A stretch of DNA of 64,000 nt from Brotaphodocola faecis (GTDB lineage: Bacteria > Bacillota > Clostridia > Lachnospirales > Lachnospiraceae), in the NCBI RefSeq assembly GCF_040096075.1, contig NZ_JBBMFJ010000020.1, positions 1-64,000 on the forward strand. The letters run 5' to 3'. Under the pieces are notes generated by a model. That model saw only the letters and a program-made list of their open reading frames with translations, ran no database searches and was not told where the DNA came from. The position numbers and the translations under genes are program-made. This document shows positions 50,665-59,552 of the stretch, piece by piece (position 1 is the stretch's first letter; the number at the start of each line of letters is the position of its first letter).

Positions 50665-52008
50665 TCATTTCGCAGGAAGATACAACTCCTGCCCCACGGA
50701 AATATGATTCTCATCCGCCAGTCCGTTCCATGCGCAGATCTGTGGAATCTGAGCCATACTGTGATACCGTTCCATGCAGATTCCATACAGGGTTTCCCCC
50801 TCCTGAACCACATATTTTACAGCATCGGACGGAATCTGCACCACTGCTGCCGCAGGAGCCGCATCCGCGGAGGCGCCTGCGTTTCCGCCGTGGGGTGCGC
50901 TGATTTCGGAAGCAGCTGTTTCCGCATGTTTGCTCCCGGCTGCGGCTGCACTGCCTGTTCCGTTTCCAGCCTGGCTGGCTGCCACACCGGCTCCTGCGCT
51001 GCCCGTCCCACTGGCTCCGACTGCACTGCCTGTTCCACTTCCGTCCACACCAGCGCCGGCTTCGCTTCCCGCAGTGCTGTTTCCAGCCGCATCCGCGCCA
51101 TCTCCACTCTCCTGATCAATCACGATGTCCGCCAGCGTCGGGTAAACCTCTCCCGGCACAGACTCCACCTCCAGTTCGCCATCTCCACTCTGCCCGGCAA
51201 AGGAACGCAGCCCGCTGCTCTTAACAGCCGATGGCATCACCGAAGCGATCACCGCCTCCATATCCTTCATTTTCCGGTAATTCCCAAACATGACCAGGCC
51301 TCCGGCCAGGACCAAAACCGCCAGCACACTGCAGGTTCCGCCCAGAAGTCCGATGGTAGAACGGGCATGTCCCACACTCTGGCGCCGCTCCTCCATCCGG
51401 TCGCGGAAATCCTGGATTACCATATCCCTGGTTCCGCTCTCCACGCGCCTTGCGTCCTTTCTGGAGACCATATAATCCTGCATCATCTGGTTCCGCTCAT
51501 AATAGATACTGTACCCCCGGAGTTTGTAAAATCCATCCTCCGAAGCCGTGTAAATGGCTTCTTCCCCTTCCAGCCCGGAATTTAAGTACATCAGCTGGTT
51601 TTTCCCGGAAAAATACTGTCCATGCTGTTTCCAGTAATCCAGCGGACTTAACGCGCAGCCCGGAGCTCCGCACAGAAACCAGCCCTGCACACTCCGGTGG
51701 GGGAACATCTGCTCCATGACCTGATATGCTTTTTTCCAGGCTTCCTCCGTAAATTCCACCTTTTCCCCTTCCCGGGTCACCTGCTCCATCTCCAGCGCCC
51801 CGTCAATAAACAGATACGGAACGCCGTCCTCCGTGCGGATTTCCCCCAGCAGAAGGCCGACCCGCAGATCCTGTCCGCCGGCCGGATACAGTCTTTTCAG
51901 ATATGTATTAACATAATCCTCAATATAAAGCTTTACCACCTGATCCCGCTCCCCGACCTGCCGGATATTTTTCGGCAGTTTCGGATACGGATTATAAAGT
52001 TCACCCAT
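50665..52008 (-). CDS. JAB/MPN-like domain protein with membrane helix and C-terminal LysM
   Basis: A 447-aa protein from the ATG at 52008 behind GGGGTGAG. Residues about 22-170 look like a JAB1/MPN fold (VGLLLGEI, then SVQGWFLCGAPGCALSPLDYW), but the HxH zinc ligands expected after GW are Leu, Cys, Gly and Ala; only the S-x-x-D pair (Ser121, Asp124) remains. A membrane helix lies at about 219-241. A long Ala/Gly/Ser linker then leads to one LysM domain (about 399-446, YVVQEGETLYGIC). The LysM should lie outside and bind peptidoglycan, with the MPN-like part in the cytoplasm. Confidence 0.75.
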   Translation of the reverse strand: MGELYNPYPKLPKNIRQVGERDQVVKLYIEDYVNTYLKRLYPAGGQDLRVGLLLGEIRTEDGVPYLFIDGALEMEQVTREGEKVEFTEEAWKKAYQVMEQMFPHRSVQGWFLCGAPGCALSPLDYWKQHGQYFSGKNQLMYLNSGLEGEEAIYTASEDGFYKLRGYSIYYERNQMMQDYMVSRKDARRVESGTRDMVIQDFRDRMEERRQSVGHARSTIGLLGGTCSVLAVLVLAGGLVMFGNYRKMKDMEAVIASVMPSAVKSSGLRSFAGQSGDGELEVESVPGEVYPTLADIVIDQESGDGADAAGNSTAGSEAGAGVDGSGTGSAVGASGTGSAGAGVAASQAGNGTGSAAAAGSKHAETAASEISAPHGGNAGASADAAPAAAVVQIPSDAVKYVVQEGETLYGICMERYHSMAQIPQICAWNGLADENHISVGQELYLPAK

Positions 52009-52168
52009 AATCTCACCCCGCAGCATGATGTTTGTAACCGCAGACAAAGCGTATTTTGTGCCTGTTTGCGCAATGCGTAAGCAGGAATCATTTTGTGCCT
52101 GTCCGCGGCCCGTTTGCTGCATCATACCACGAAGTGCCCGTATAATTTGTCAGTTTGCGTCATGGAAT

Positions 52169-52768
52169 CTATAAAACTCTTCGACAAAAATTGTGGGTTT
52201 CCGGAACCAGCGCCTGCCGCACGCTGTCGCAGATATAATCAGCCATCCGCATCACCACGGAAAGACGCACGCTCTGCAGCATCAGCGGATCGCAGCTTCC
52301 GCAGCCCCCTACAATCCCGGTGATAAAGATGTCGCCCACCGCCTGCAGTTCCTTGCAGACTCCAAGGCCTGGCCGGAGCGCGCCTTTTCCCAGGGTAATG
52401 CAGCCCACATGCTCGCTCCTGCCCACCGATGCATCCACCGCCACGATCACATGGTCCGGATAACAGCGCCGCACCATAAAAATAGCCTGTTCCAGATTCA
52501 TGGCGTGAACCGGGCAGTCCAGGGTTCCCACCACCTGGACCCTCCCGTTTTTCCGCTGCAGATCCCGCAGCTTATGGCCGATCAGCGGCCCCAGGCTGTC
52601 CCCGGTGGAACGGTCCGTTCCAATACAAAAGAGCAGGATCCCCTTTCGATTCTCCCTGCACATAATCTCGCCGATCATCTGCCGGAGCATGCCGGCACAC
52701 AGCCCGGTGTCTTCCTGCTCTCCGGAATCAAAATAGTAAATGTCCTGCTCTCTGATTCGTTTTTTCAT
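52169..52768 (-). CDS. yyaC: YyaC-type spore protease-like protein
   Basis: A 199-aa protein related to the Gpr spore protease fold (YyaC family, DUF1256). Signature text: LLFCIGTDRSTGDSLGPLIGH, TLDCPVHAMNLEQ and VAVDASVGR. In Bacillus, yyaC is expressed in the forespore; its role is not settled. The ATG at 52768 follows GGGATG. Confidence 0.85.
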   Translation of the reverse strand: MKKRIREQDIYYFDSGEQEDTGLCAGMLRQMIGEIMCRENRKGILLFCIGTDRSTGDSLGPLIGHKLRDLQRKNGRVQVVGTLDCPVHAMNLEQAIFMVRRCYPDHVIVAVDASVGRSEHVGCITLGKGALRPGLGVCKELQAVGDIFITGIVGGCGSCDPLMLQSVRLSVVMRMADYICDSVRQALVPETHNFCRRVL

Positions 52769-52834
52769 GATTTCATCCCGCCTGCGCCGTTTTGTTACTC
52801 CTATTATAGGCAGGCCGGACAACTTTTATTCGTA

Positions 52835-53932
52835 TCAGTGTTTCCGCTCATCCTCCTGATAAACACCGATGGCTTCGCTGATATTGGATGCCCGTCCCTG
52901 CTGCAGAATATTGCTTAAATCCTGCAGTTTGAACGGATCCAGAAATTCTTTGCCCAGATGACTTCCATACTGGTCCGTGAGTGTAAGGCGGCGTGCCTTC
53001 ACTTCTGCCGTGGTGAGCTGAAGCTGACGTTTTACGTCCTCATATTCACGCTCCAGTTCCGCGATTTTTTCCCGGTGTCCGTGCTCGATTTCATCCTGTA
53101 AAATGTTTTTTGTCACACTTTCAAAGGTGTTCAGTGCGTCTTTCTTCTTTGCAGCCACTTCGTTGAGTTCCTGAGTCAGCCGCGCAATCTCATCATCGTA
53201 TTTTTCCAGATCGTACTGGGACTCATTGCGGTCCTTACGAATGGTACCGGTAATGACTTTGATTTTTTTGTCATTAGAGTGCATCTGATCCAGGATCTGG
53301 CGTCCCTCTTTTAAACACTCTGCGTACTGGAGCTTGGTATGATTGCCGATCCACATATAAATGCCGCCCACGATCAGGATATCCGCCACATAAACAAGAG
53401 CCAGATACCAGGTTTTATGCTGGGGCAGAAGCATATAAATTCCAAACGGAAGTGCCAGGAAAAACAGCGCGATAAAAATCAGGAGACTGAAAAACTCCTT
53501 TGCCCAGCGCGGCATATAAAGGCTGTAATACAGACGGCTTCTGCACCAGGACGGCGCATGATATTCCCGGAACTTTGCCTTCATGCGGGCAAGCAGCTCC
53601 TTGTTGTACTCATGAAGCTCGGAAGTCTCCTCCGCAATGCGCTCCTTCATGCCCTGATTCTTGGCCTTTTCCCGCTTTGCCCGGGCTTTTTTTAACTGAT
53701 CCTGTGCTTTATTGATTTCCGCGTCATAGCTGGAATTGATATCGTCTCTTCGTTTTTTTACCGTAGAACCAACGGCATCTGCCATCTGCTTCTTCTCTGT
53801 ATCCAGAGCTTTTTTCAAACGGCTTTCGTCCTGTTTTAACTGATCCTCCCGATCTGCGGCTAATGACAGTTCCTCAACAGATTCTCTTGCTGCTGCCAGA
53901 TAGTCCAGGCATTCCTCTATGGTCTGCGCCAT
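52835..53932 (-). CDS. coiled-coil protein with two central membrane helices
   Basis: A 365-aa protein. Residues about 10-115 and 205-335 are long charged coiled coils; two hydrophobic segments lie between them (FFSLLIFIALFFLALPFGIYMLL and WYLALVYVADILIVGGIYMW). Both coils would be on the same side, probably cytoplasmic. No known family recognised. AAGGAGG precedes the ATG. It lies upstream of yyaC on the same strand. Confidence 0.72.
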   Translation of the reverse strand: MAQTIEECLDYLAAARESVEELSLAADREDQLKQDESRLKKALDTEKKQMADAVGSTVKKRRDDINSSYDAEINKAQDQLKKARAKREKAKNQGMKERIAEETSELHEYNKELLARMKAKFREYHAPSWCRSRLYYSLYMPRWAKEFFSLLIFIALFFLALPFGIYMLLPQHKTWYLALVYVADILIVGGIYMWIGNHTKLQYAECLKEGRQILDQMHSNDKKIKVITGTIRKDRNESQYDLEKYDDEIARLTQELNEVAAKKKDALNTFESVTKNILQDEIEHGHREKIAELEREYEDVKRQLQLTTAEVKARRLTLTDQYGSHLGKEFLDPFKLQDLSNILQQGRASNISEAIGVYQEDERKH

Positions 53933-54276
53933 ATCCGTTTCCTCCTTCGCAAGCTTTGCAAAACAAAGCCCCGTCCCCGGAATTTTGTTTTCCGCGAAAG
54001 CTTTCTCTTCGAAATATACTGTTTACAGTTTACTACATTCTGATTCGAACTACAAGCGAATGTAACAGGATCCGACAATCTGCTGCTGGTCACACGTTGT
54101 GCAAGCAGTAACGACAATCTGCGGTCCACCGCTTTACAGAATCCGAATAATCACGTATACTCGTTACTGTTCATACGGAATTTTCAGCTTGGAAAATTCC
54201 TGCCTGTAAACTGCAACTAACAATTCCGAATGTTTATGAAAAGGACATCCGGTTGTAATCCGAAAGGAGAAACGAT
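53933..54276. repeat. 344-bp intergenic region with repeat remnants and a hairpin
   Basis: No gene seen. It holds copy 3 of the TTGCGCAA-type repeat (54085-54113, best read on the minus strand as CGTTACTGCTTGCACAACG), a CGTTACTGTTCATACGG stretch resembling the miniature-element end, and a perfect hairpin GGAATTTT-CAGCTTGG-AAAATTCC at about 54178-54201. The mix suggests a landing site for small repeats between divergent genes. Confidence 0.5.
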
Positions 54277-54543
54277 ATGTTCCGTATGTGGGGAAAAATC
54301 TGGAAGGACAACCACCTGATCAAAGATACTGTGATCTGCCAGACTGATTACAGCATGTCCCGCACCAATATGGTATTCCAGTCACTGGATGATATCTGTT
54401 ATGAATTTGATCTTGGGAAACCAATCTGGCTTTCCTCCAATATCAATGACTTTAAACGCCACGCCAAAACGCGTTTTACAAAGGACAGCTTTATTGAACA
54501 GATTGATTTTGATTATCTGGAGATTGAAGTGATTGAAGAATAA
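54277..54543 (+). CDS. small uncharacterised protein
   Basis: An 88-aa soluble acidic protein with several aromatic residues (DICYEFDLGKPIWLSSNIND). No family recognised. AAAGGAG lies seven bases before the ATG and a terminator follows, so it is a genuine single-gene unit. Confidence 0.75.
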   Translation: MFRMWGKIWKDNHLIKDTVICQTDYSMSRTNMVFQSLDDICYEFDLGKPIWLSSNINDFKRHAKTRFTKDSFIEQIDFDYLEIEVIEE

Positions 54544-54547
54544 AAAG

Positions 54548-54594
54548 GCAAAAAGGGAGACGCCTCCGTCAATTGGAAACGCCTCCCCTTTTTT
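54548..54594 (+). terminator. terminator of the small gene
   Basis: AAAAAGGGAG pairs with CTCCCCTTTTT across a 25-nt internal loop that can itself fold, and a T6 run follows. It starts 5 bp after the stop codon. Confidence 0.6.
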
Positions 54595-54666
54595 GTCAGA
54601 TGGATTCACGTCTGCTGTCCATATGTTATGTAAACAGCAGCAATTTCATCAGATCTCAATATTTTC

Positions 54667-55572
54667 TCAGGCCAGATACTGTTTCAGAATATCTCCGATC
54701 AGCTCTACCTCCTCCGGTTTTAAATCCCGGATCCAGTTTTCATCGCCGCCGCGGTTTTTCTCCCGGCTGGCTGCCATCTGCTCCAGTCCCCGCTTAATAA
54801 AGTCCGCATCCCGGATACTTTCCTTTTCCGGAGTCTCCGGAGCCGGAGCCGCGGCTTTTACCGACGAGGAAGCACGCCCTCCGTTTCTGCGGTTCTCTCT
54901 GCGACCGCCGGACACAGGCTGGGCCGTCCGTGCGTTCTGTTCTTCGTCCTCTTCCGGCTCCACCCGGCCCATGCGTCCGGCACGGTCCACCAGACGGCTC
55001 ACATTGCGCAGCGCTCCCCGGTCCCCCATGCCCTCTGTGCGTCCGTTTTCCATAGAAAGATTGCGCGCCATTTTCGGTCCTACCACGTTGTCAATCTGAT
55101 CCTGCAGGCTGATCAGAAGCTGCTCCTTTAAATCACCCGCAATTCCGCCGTCAAACAGCATGGTCAGCATGGCCATGAGCACCGCTCCGCCGCCATAGAG
55201 GACTACATAATAGGTATCCAGACGATACCAGTAAGAAAAAAATGCTGCTGCTCCGCCAAGCAGCAGGCAGAGCCACGTCCACCGGGCGCCCATGCCGCTC
55301 CAGGCAGAAAGCCTGATTCCCATGGTCCGGAATTCATACAGCTGATGCTCCAGCCAGGCACCGCTGTCTACCAGTCCCTGATTCACACGATATGTATTCT
55401 CCGCTCTCTGCCGGAGTTCCTTCAGACTTTTGTTTCTGGTCAGTGAAAGGTCTTTGCTTTCCTTCAGCAATCTTTTGTAGGCATGCCGGGTAACCATCCG
55501 TGACAGAATCCCCAGTACGCAAAGTGCTGCCAGCGCATAGAGCGCGCGGCCTGTTTCCAGTAATTGCAGCAT
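54667..55572 (-). CDS. uncharacterised membrane protein
   Basis: A 301-aa protein. An N-terminal helix (about 8-26), a coiled-coil stretch, two further hydrophobic segments (about 98-115 and 123-141), then a long Arg/Glu/Gly-rich cytoplasmic tail ending with a conserved-looking NWIRDLKPEEVELIGDILKQYL segment. No family recognised. GGGGAG precedes the ATG. The 269 bp upstream hold nothing I can identify. Confidence 0.68.
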   Translation of the reverse strand: MLQLLETGRALYALAALCVLGILSRMVTRHAYKRLLKESKDLSLTRNKSLKELRQRAENTYRVNQGLVDSGAWLEHQLYEFRTMGIRLSAWSGMGARWTWLCLLLGGAAAFFSYWYRLDTYYVVLYGGGAVLMAMLTMLFDGGIAGDLKEQLLISLQDQIDNVVGPKMARNLSMENGRTEGMGDRGALRNVSRLVDRAGRMGRVEPEEDEEQNARTAQPVSGGRRENRRNGGRASSSVKAAAPAPETPEKESIRDADFIKRGLEQMAASREKNRGGDENWIRDLKPEEVELIGDILKQYLA

Positions 55573-55841
55573 AAAAACAGCTCCCCTTTCTTTTCCTTTT
55601 TGCAGCTGCTCCTGATACCTCTGGCGTTTCAGGATCCGTTCCGCCAGAAGCCGCAGCTGCTATAGTGTCTCGACAGGTATCATTATAACTGCCCGGTCAC
55701 CGTTTGAAAAGTTCAGGGAGCTCAGAATCGTTCGTCAAATTCTGCTAAAAAACGCGCATTACCTTGAGGTTCAGCCACAACATGATACCACTTTCAGGTC
55801 TCCGCACTCGAATCACCTGTTCCATATGCCAACCAGGCTGA

Positions 55842-56534
55842 TTAATATGCCAGGATCAGCGCGCGGGTCAGATTCGTGCTGTGGATGATGGCCTGACGTT
55901 CAAACTCCGGATAATCCATGGAGGCGCTGTCATCGGCCTTGTCGGAGATGGCGCGCACGATCAGAAATGGGATCTTATTTAAGTAAGCCGCCTGGGCAAT
56001 GGCCGCGCCCTCCATCTCGGTGCAGGAACCGTTAAAGGTCTCGCTCAGCCACTCTTTCTTTTTCTTATCACAGATGAACTGGTCTCCGGTCAGGACTCTG
56101 CCCTCATAAACGCTGATATCCGGGTTTACCTCCTCGCAGCACTTCTTTGCAAGACCGCGCAGGCGCTCATCCGCCTCAAAGGTCAGAGTGCCCAGCTGCG
56201 GGATCTCGCCTAACGGGTAACCAAAGTTAGTAGCGTCCACATCGTGCTGAATCGCATCGGTGGAAAGTACCAGATCACCGATGTTGATCTCAGCCTTCAG
56301 AGAACCCGCGATGCCGGTATTGACCACGCCGTCCACACCAAAACGGTCTGCCAGGATCTGCACACACAGTGCTGCGCTGACCTTGCCGATTCCAGACTGA
56401 ACCACAACGACCTCTTTCTCGCCGATGGTTCCCTTATAAAACTCCATGCCAGCCACAGTTACAACCTCCGGCTGCTTCATTTCCTGCTTTAACTGCTCTA
56501 CTTCCGCCTTCATGGCGCCGATGATTCCTAACAT
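55842..56534 (-). CDS. mtnN: 5'-methylthioadenosine/S-adenosylhomocysteine nucleosidase
   Basis: Cleaves adenine from MTA and SAH, recycling products of methylation and polyamine synthesis. The 230-aa protein starts at 56534 (MLGIIGAMKAE) behind AGAGGA; the longer frame to 56705 has no typical sequence. Catalytic text includes VVVVQSGIGKVSAA, NTGIAGSL, the Glu in CTEMEGAAIAQ and RAISDKAD. It stands alone; the upstream gap to murG has only the murG promoter. Confidence 0.95.
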   Translation of the reverse strand: MLGIIGAMKAEVEQLKQEMKQPEVVTVAGMEFYKGTIGEKEVVVVQSGIGKVSAALCVQILADRFGVDGVVNTGIAGSLKAEINIGDLVLSTDAIQHDVDATNFGYPLGEIPQLGTLTFEADERLRGLAKKCCEEVNPDISVYEGRVLTGDQFICDKKKKEWLSETFNGSCTEMEGAAIAQAAYLNKIPFLIVRAISDKADDSASMDYPEFERQAIIHSTNLTRALILAY

Positions 56535-56739
56535 ATATGATTTCCTCTGCTTTCTGTTTGCTATTTCTGGTTCTTGTTTCAGGAGCCGTCTTTTCCCTGC
56601 AAGCGATGCAATGTCCTGCTCCCTGCAGTTTTTACTGCCTTTCTCTATCAGTCTAACAAATCTTTCATGGAAAGGCAACGACATTGTATCGCGCCACATT
56701 GCCATGCCGGCCGAACTGATTGTCCATGGTGATTCGGGG

Positions 56740-56770
56740 TTGACATTTTTCCCCCGGCGGTTACTATAGT
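56740..56770 (+). promoter_or_regulatory. murG promoter
   Basis: A consensus TTGACA (56740-56745) with TATAGT at 56765-56770 (19-bp spacer) or ACTATA two bases earlier (17-bp spacer). The -10 lies in the palindrome TTACTATAGTAA. Confidence 0.65.
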
Positions 56771-56824
56771 AATACAGATATTTTTACAAGCATGTTTTTT
56801 ATATCCAACCGGAGGTATTTCTAT

Positions 56825-57907
56825 ATGAAGAAAATCGTTTTAACCGGCGGCGGTACTGCCGGACACGTTACACCGAATCTGGCCCTGCTGCCGTCTTTGC
56901 AGGAGCGCGGCTACGAGATCCACTACATCGGATCCTACAACGGCATTGAGAAAAAACTGATTGAGGGAGCCGGAATTCCGTATGATGGCATCTCATCCGG
57001 CAAGCTGCGCCGTTACTTTGACATCAAAAACTTTTCCGATCCGTTCCGCGTCATCAAAGGATATGCCGAGGCGCGCTCTCTCTTAAAGAAATACCGTCCG
57101 GATGTAGTATTCTCCAAAGGCGGTTTTGTGTCCGTTCCGGTGGTTCTGGCCGCAAAACATTTCAAAATTCCGACCATTATCCACGAGTCTGATATGACCC
57201 CGGGCCTGGCCAACAAGATCTGTATCCCATCCGCTGCCAAGGTATGCTGCAACTTCCCGGAGACCTTACAGTATCTGCCGGAAGACAAAGCCGTCCTCAC
57301 CGGATCCCCAATCCGCCGCGAGCTGCTGCAGGGCGACCGTCTGACCGGCCTCAACTTCACCGGTCTTTCCGCCGCCAAACCGATCATCATGGTCATTGGT
57401 GGAAGCCTGGGTGCCGTAGCCATAAACAACGCAGTCCGTGAACTGCTGCCCAAGCTTCTGCAAAAATATCAGGTAATACATATCTGCGGGAAAGGCCATC
57501 TGGATGAAGGCCTCATCGGCCGCCCGGGATATGTACAGTACGAATACGTAGACGCTCCGCTGCGCCACCTGTTTGCCGCAGCCGACATCATCCTGTCCCG
57601 CGCAGGCGCAAACTCCATCTGCGAAATTCTGGCTCTGAGAAAGCCAAACATCTTAATTCCGCTCTCCGCAGCAGCCAGCCGCGGCGACCAGATCTTAAAC
57701 GCACGGTCCTTTGAAAAGCAGGGCTTTTCTACCGTTCTGGAGGAAGAAAACGTTACTAGCGACACCCTGTACGATGCCATTGAGAACACTTACGAGAACC
57801 GCCGGAAATTCGTAGACGCTATGGAGAAGAGTGAGCTGTCCGATGCGGTAAATATTGTGATGGGACTGATCGCGTCTTATGCGGAGAAGGAAGACACCGA
57901 CAAATAA
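56825..57907 (+). CDS. murG: UDP-GlcNAc:lipid I N-acetylglucosaminyltransferase MurG
   Basis: Peripheral membrane glycosyltransferase that makes lipid II. The 360-aa protein starts at 56825 behind CGGAGG. Motifs: GGGTAGHVTPNLAL, YIGSYNGIEKKLI, KGGFVSVPVVLAA, HESDMTPGLANK, MVIGGSLGA and ILSRAGANSICEI. It stands alone between promoter and terminator, apart from the usual division/cell-wall cluster. Confidence 0.95.
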   Translation: MKKIVLTGGGTAGHVTPNLALLPSLQERGYEIHYIGSYNGIEKKLIEGAGIPYDGISSGKLRRYFDIKNFSDPFRVIKGYAEARSLLKKYRPDVVFSKGGFVSVPVVLAAKHFKIPTIIHESDMTPGLANKICIPSAAKVCCNFPETLQYLPEDKAVLTGSPIRRELLQGDRLTGLNFTGLSAAKPIIMVIGGSLGAVAINNAVRELLPKLLQKYQVIHICGKGHLDEGLIGRPGYVQYEYVDAPLRHLFAAADIILSRAGANSICEILALRKPNILIPLSAAASRGDQILNARSFEKQGFSTVLEEENVTSDTLYDAIENTYENRRKFVDAMEKSELSDAVNIVMGLIASYAEKEDTDK

Positions 57908-57945
57908 GCCCCCGATGCTAATCTGTATGCATTAATCCAAATGCC

Positions 57946-57990
57946 AAAAGGGCATTGTACGAAATCATACTTCCGTACAATGCCCTTTTT
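57946..57990 (+). terminator. bidirectional terminator between murG and the HIT gene
   Basis: AAAAGGGCATTGTACG and CGTACAATGCCCTTTT form a 16-bp perfect stem with a 12-nt loop and flanking A and T runs. It serves convergent murG and the HIT gene. Confidence 0.92.
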
Positions 57991-58030
57991 CATTTCGGTG
58001 CTTTATTCTGAGCCAGTTTCTAACTCTGCT

Positions 58031-58447
58031 TTACAGTCCTGCTTTCAGAGTCTCCGCAGTCTGTGCCAGCTCCTCCTGCTCCGGCTTGCCCGGTGCCCAG
58101 TTTACCATATCCGGACCGCCTTCATAACGCGGAATCACATGAACATGCAGATGGAACACGGTCTGTCCTGCGCTGGTTCCGTTGTTCTGAACTACATTGA
58201 ATCCGCTTGCGCCAAGCTGGCTCTTCATAGACTTTCCAAGCTTTGCGGCTAACGGCAAAATCTTTGCCATAACGGTCTCATCTGCCTCACAGAGGTCTTT
58301 ATAATGATTCTTCGGCAGAATCAGGGTGTGGCCTTTCGATGCCGGGCCTAAATCCAGAATTGCGCGAAAATCATCATCCTCATATACGGTTGCAGATGGG
58401 ATTTCGCCGTTTGCGATTTTGCAGAAAATGCAGTTGTCATCTCTCAT
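58031..58447 (-). CDS. HIT-family nucleotide-binding protein
   Basis: A 138-aa histidine-triad hydrolase of the HinT/Fhit type, acting on adenosine phosphoramidates or dinucleotides. N-terminal CIFCKIANGEIPS and the catalytic HLHVHVIP are present. The start at 58447 has GGAGG at good spacing. A perfect hairpin lies just upstream. Confidence 0.94.
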   Translation of the reverse strand: MRDDNCIFCKIANGEIPSATVYEDDDFRAILDLGPASKGHTLILPKNHYKDLCEADETVMAKILPLAAKLGKSMKSQLGASGFNVVQNNGTSAGQTVFHLHVHVIPRYEGGPDMVNWAPGKPEQEELAQTAETLKAGL

Positions 58448-58481
58448 TGTCGTTTCCTCCATTTTATTTCTCGCGTGCCCT

Positions 58482-58508
58482 GTTCAAAAACACTCCGTGT
58501 TTTTGAAC
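58482..58508 (-). other. perfect 12-bp hairpin immediately upstream of the HIT ribosome site
   Basis: GTTCAAAAACAC-TCC-GTGTTTTTGAAC. On the minus strand it ends 21 bp before the HIT ribosome site. It is followed on the plus side by a small GGGCTTTCGCCC hairpin. It may end rhomboid transcription or act as a leader element. Confidence 0.5.
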
Positions 58509-58606
58509 TGTCGGGCTTTCGCCCTATCGAAACCACGCCTCCCGCACTGACCCGTGCAAGCACGGTCATTGCGCTCTGCTCGTTTTCGGCACTGCTATTA
58601 CTTATC

Positions 58607-58739
58607 GTAACTGTTCAGTACCCTCACAGTTACGGGCAAAAATCCATTGAAAATTGCCTTCGGCAATGGGATTTTTGCCTGCAAGCCCATGTTTTCATAC
58701 GGTCAGCGCAGTGAATGCGCAGACCTACTGAACAGTTAC
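58607..58739. mobile_element. 133-bp miniature element (long form), copy 2
   Basis: Inverted relative to 42117-42249 and identical to it except for the terminal base. Perfect 14-bp terminal repeats GTAACTGTTCAGTA / TACTGAACAGTTAC, and a perfect 8-bp target duplication TACTTATC (58599-58606 and 58740-58747). One end, GTAACTGT...ACAGTTAC, is the same as the 27-bp short form. It lies between the rhomboid and HIT genes. Confidence 0.93.
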
Positions 58740-58752
58740 TACTTATCGCACA

Positions 58753-59400
58753 TTATACACCCCAGATATCCGCTCTGCAAGTACGCTTTGGTTTGCGGTA
58801 CAGAATGGCCGCCAGAATGATTCCGATTATCAGTCCCGCTATATGGGCGGTGTTATCCACGCCGGTGCTGATAAAGCCAAGGTACAGGGAAAAGGCCGCC
58901 ATGGTCACAAGCTGCCGCGTGCTTAAATCCTCCAGCCGTCCCTTGTTCACGGCCACCACATAGATCAGCCCGCCAACCACGCCAAAGATTGCGCCGGATG
59001 CCCCGGCTCCCACGGACCAGTCACCAGACGGCATCTCAAAGAGCAGGGAGATCACATTGGCTCCCACTCCACAGATCAGGTAAAAGATCAGATACTTCAC
59101 CTTTCCCAGCGCCCGCTCCAGATTATCTCCAAGCACAAACAACACCAGCATGTTATTCACAATATGGTTGATGCCAAAGTGCATAAATATGGATATCAGC
59201 AGCCGGTAATATTCATGCTCTTCCAGGATAAACGGACCGTACATGGCCCCATGCTCCAGCATGAAGTACGCGTCTTCCGTGGAACCGGTCAACTCCAGAT
59301 ACAAAAAGTAAAGAATATTTAAGACGATCAGGGTGCCGTTCACCCAGGCACGGGGGCGGCGCTGCGGCACCATATAATAAGGGTTCTGATACTGGTTCAT
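58753..59400 (-). CDS. rhomboid-family intramembrane serine protease
   Basis: A 215-aa six-helix membrane protein. The catalytic Ser135 is in GAGASGAIFG and His186 in TAHIAGLIIG; HFGINHIVNNMLVLFVLG carries the His and Asn of the oxyanion site. The substrate is unknown. CGGAG precedes the ATG. Confidence 0.93.
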   Translation of the reverse strand: MNQYQNPYYMVPQRRPRAWVNGTLIVLNILYFLYLELTGSTEDAYFMLEHGAMYGPFILEEHEYYRLLISIFMHFGINHIVNNMLVLFVLGDNLERALGKVKYLIFYLICGVGANVISLLFEMPSGDWSVGAGASGAIFGVVGGLIYVVAVNKGRLEDLSTRQLVTMAAFSLYLGFISTGVDNTAHIAGLIIGIILAAILYRKPKRTCRADIWGV

Positions 59401-59491
59401 GTAAACTCCGTTCTTTTCACAATACTTTCTATGTTACAGTTCATTCATTATCTTACCGTATCAGTCCGGAAAAATCCATGTACAAAATCCG

Positions 59492-59520
59492 TTGATTGTA
59501 CAGTCTGCGCGTACTATAAT
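59492..59520 (+). promoter_or_regulatory. promoter of the truncated MR/MLE gene
   Basis: TTGATT (59492-59497), 17-bp spacer, TATAAT (59515-59520), then GAGGAGG before the ATG. The expression signals are intact although the gene is broken. Confidence 0.75.
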
Positions 59521-59552
59521 TTCCTTAATCTTTTTGATGAGGAGGTTTTTCC

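Noticed and set aside
50125..51585. Long plus-strand open frame (486 codons) opposite the DUF5711 and LysM genes
   Set aside because: It runs across two real genes in antisense and its Cys/Ser/Arg-rich translation looks like a frame shadow.
53933..54276. Small RNA gene in the intergenic region
   Set aside because: A hairpin is present, but there is no convincing promoter plus terminator pair.
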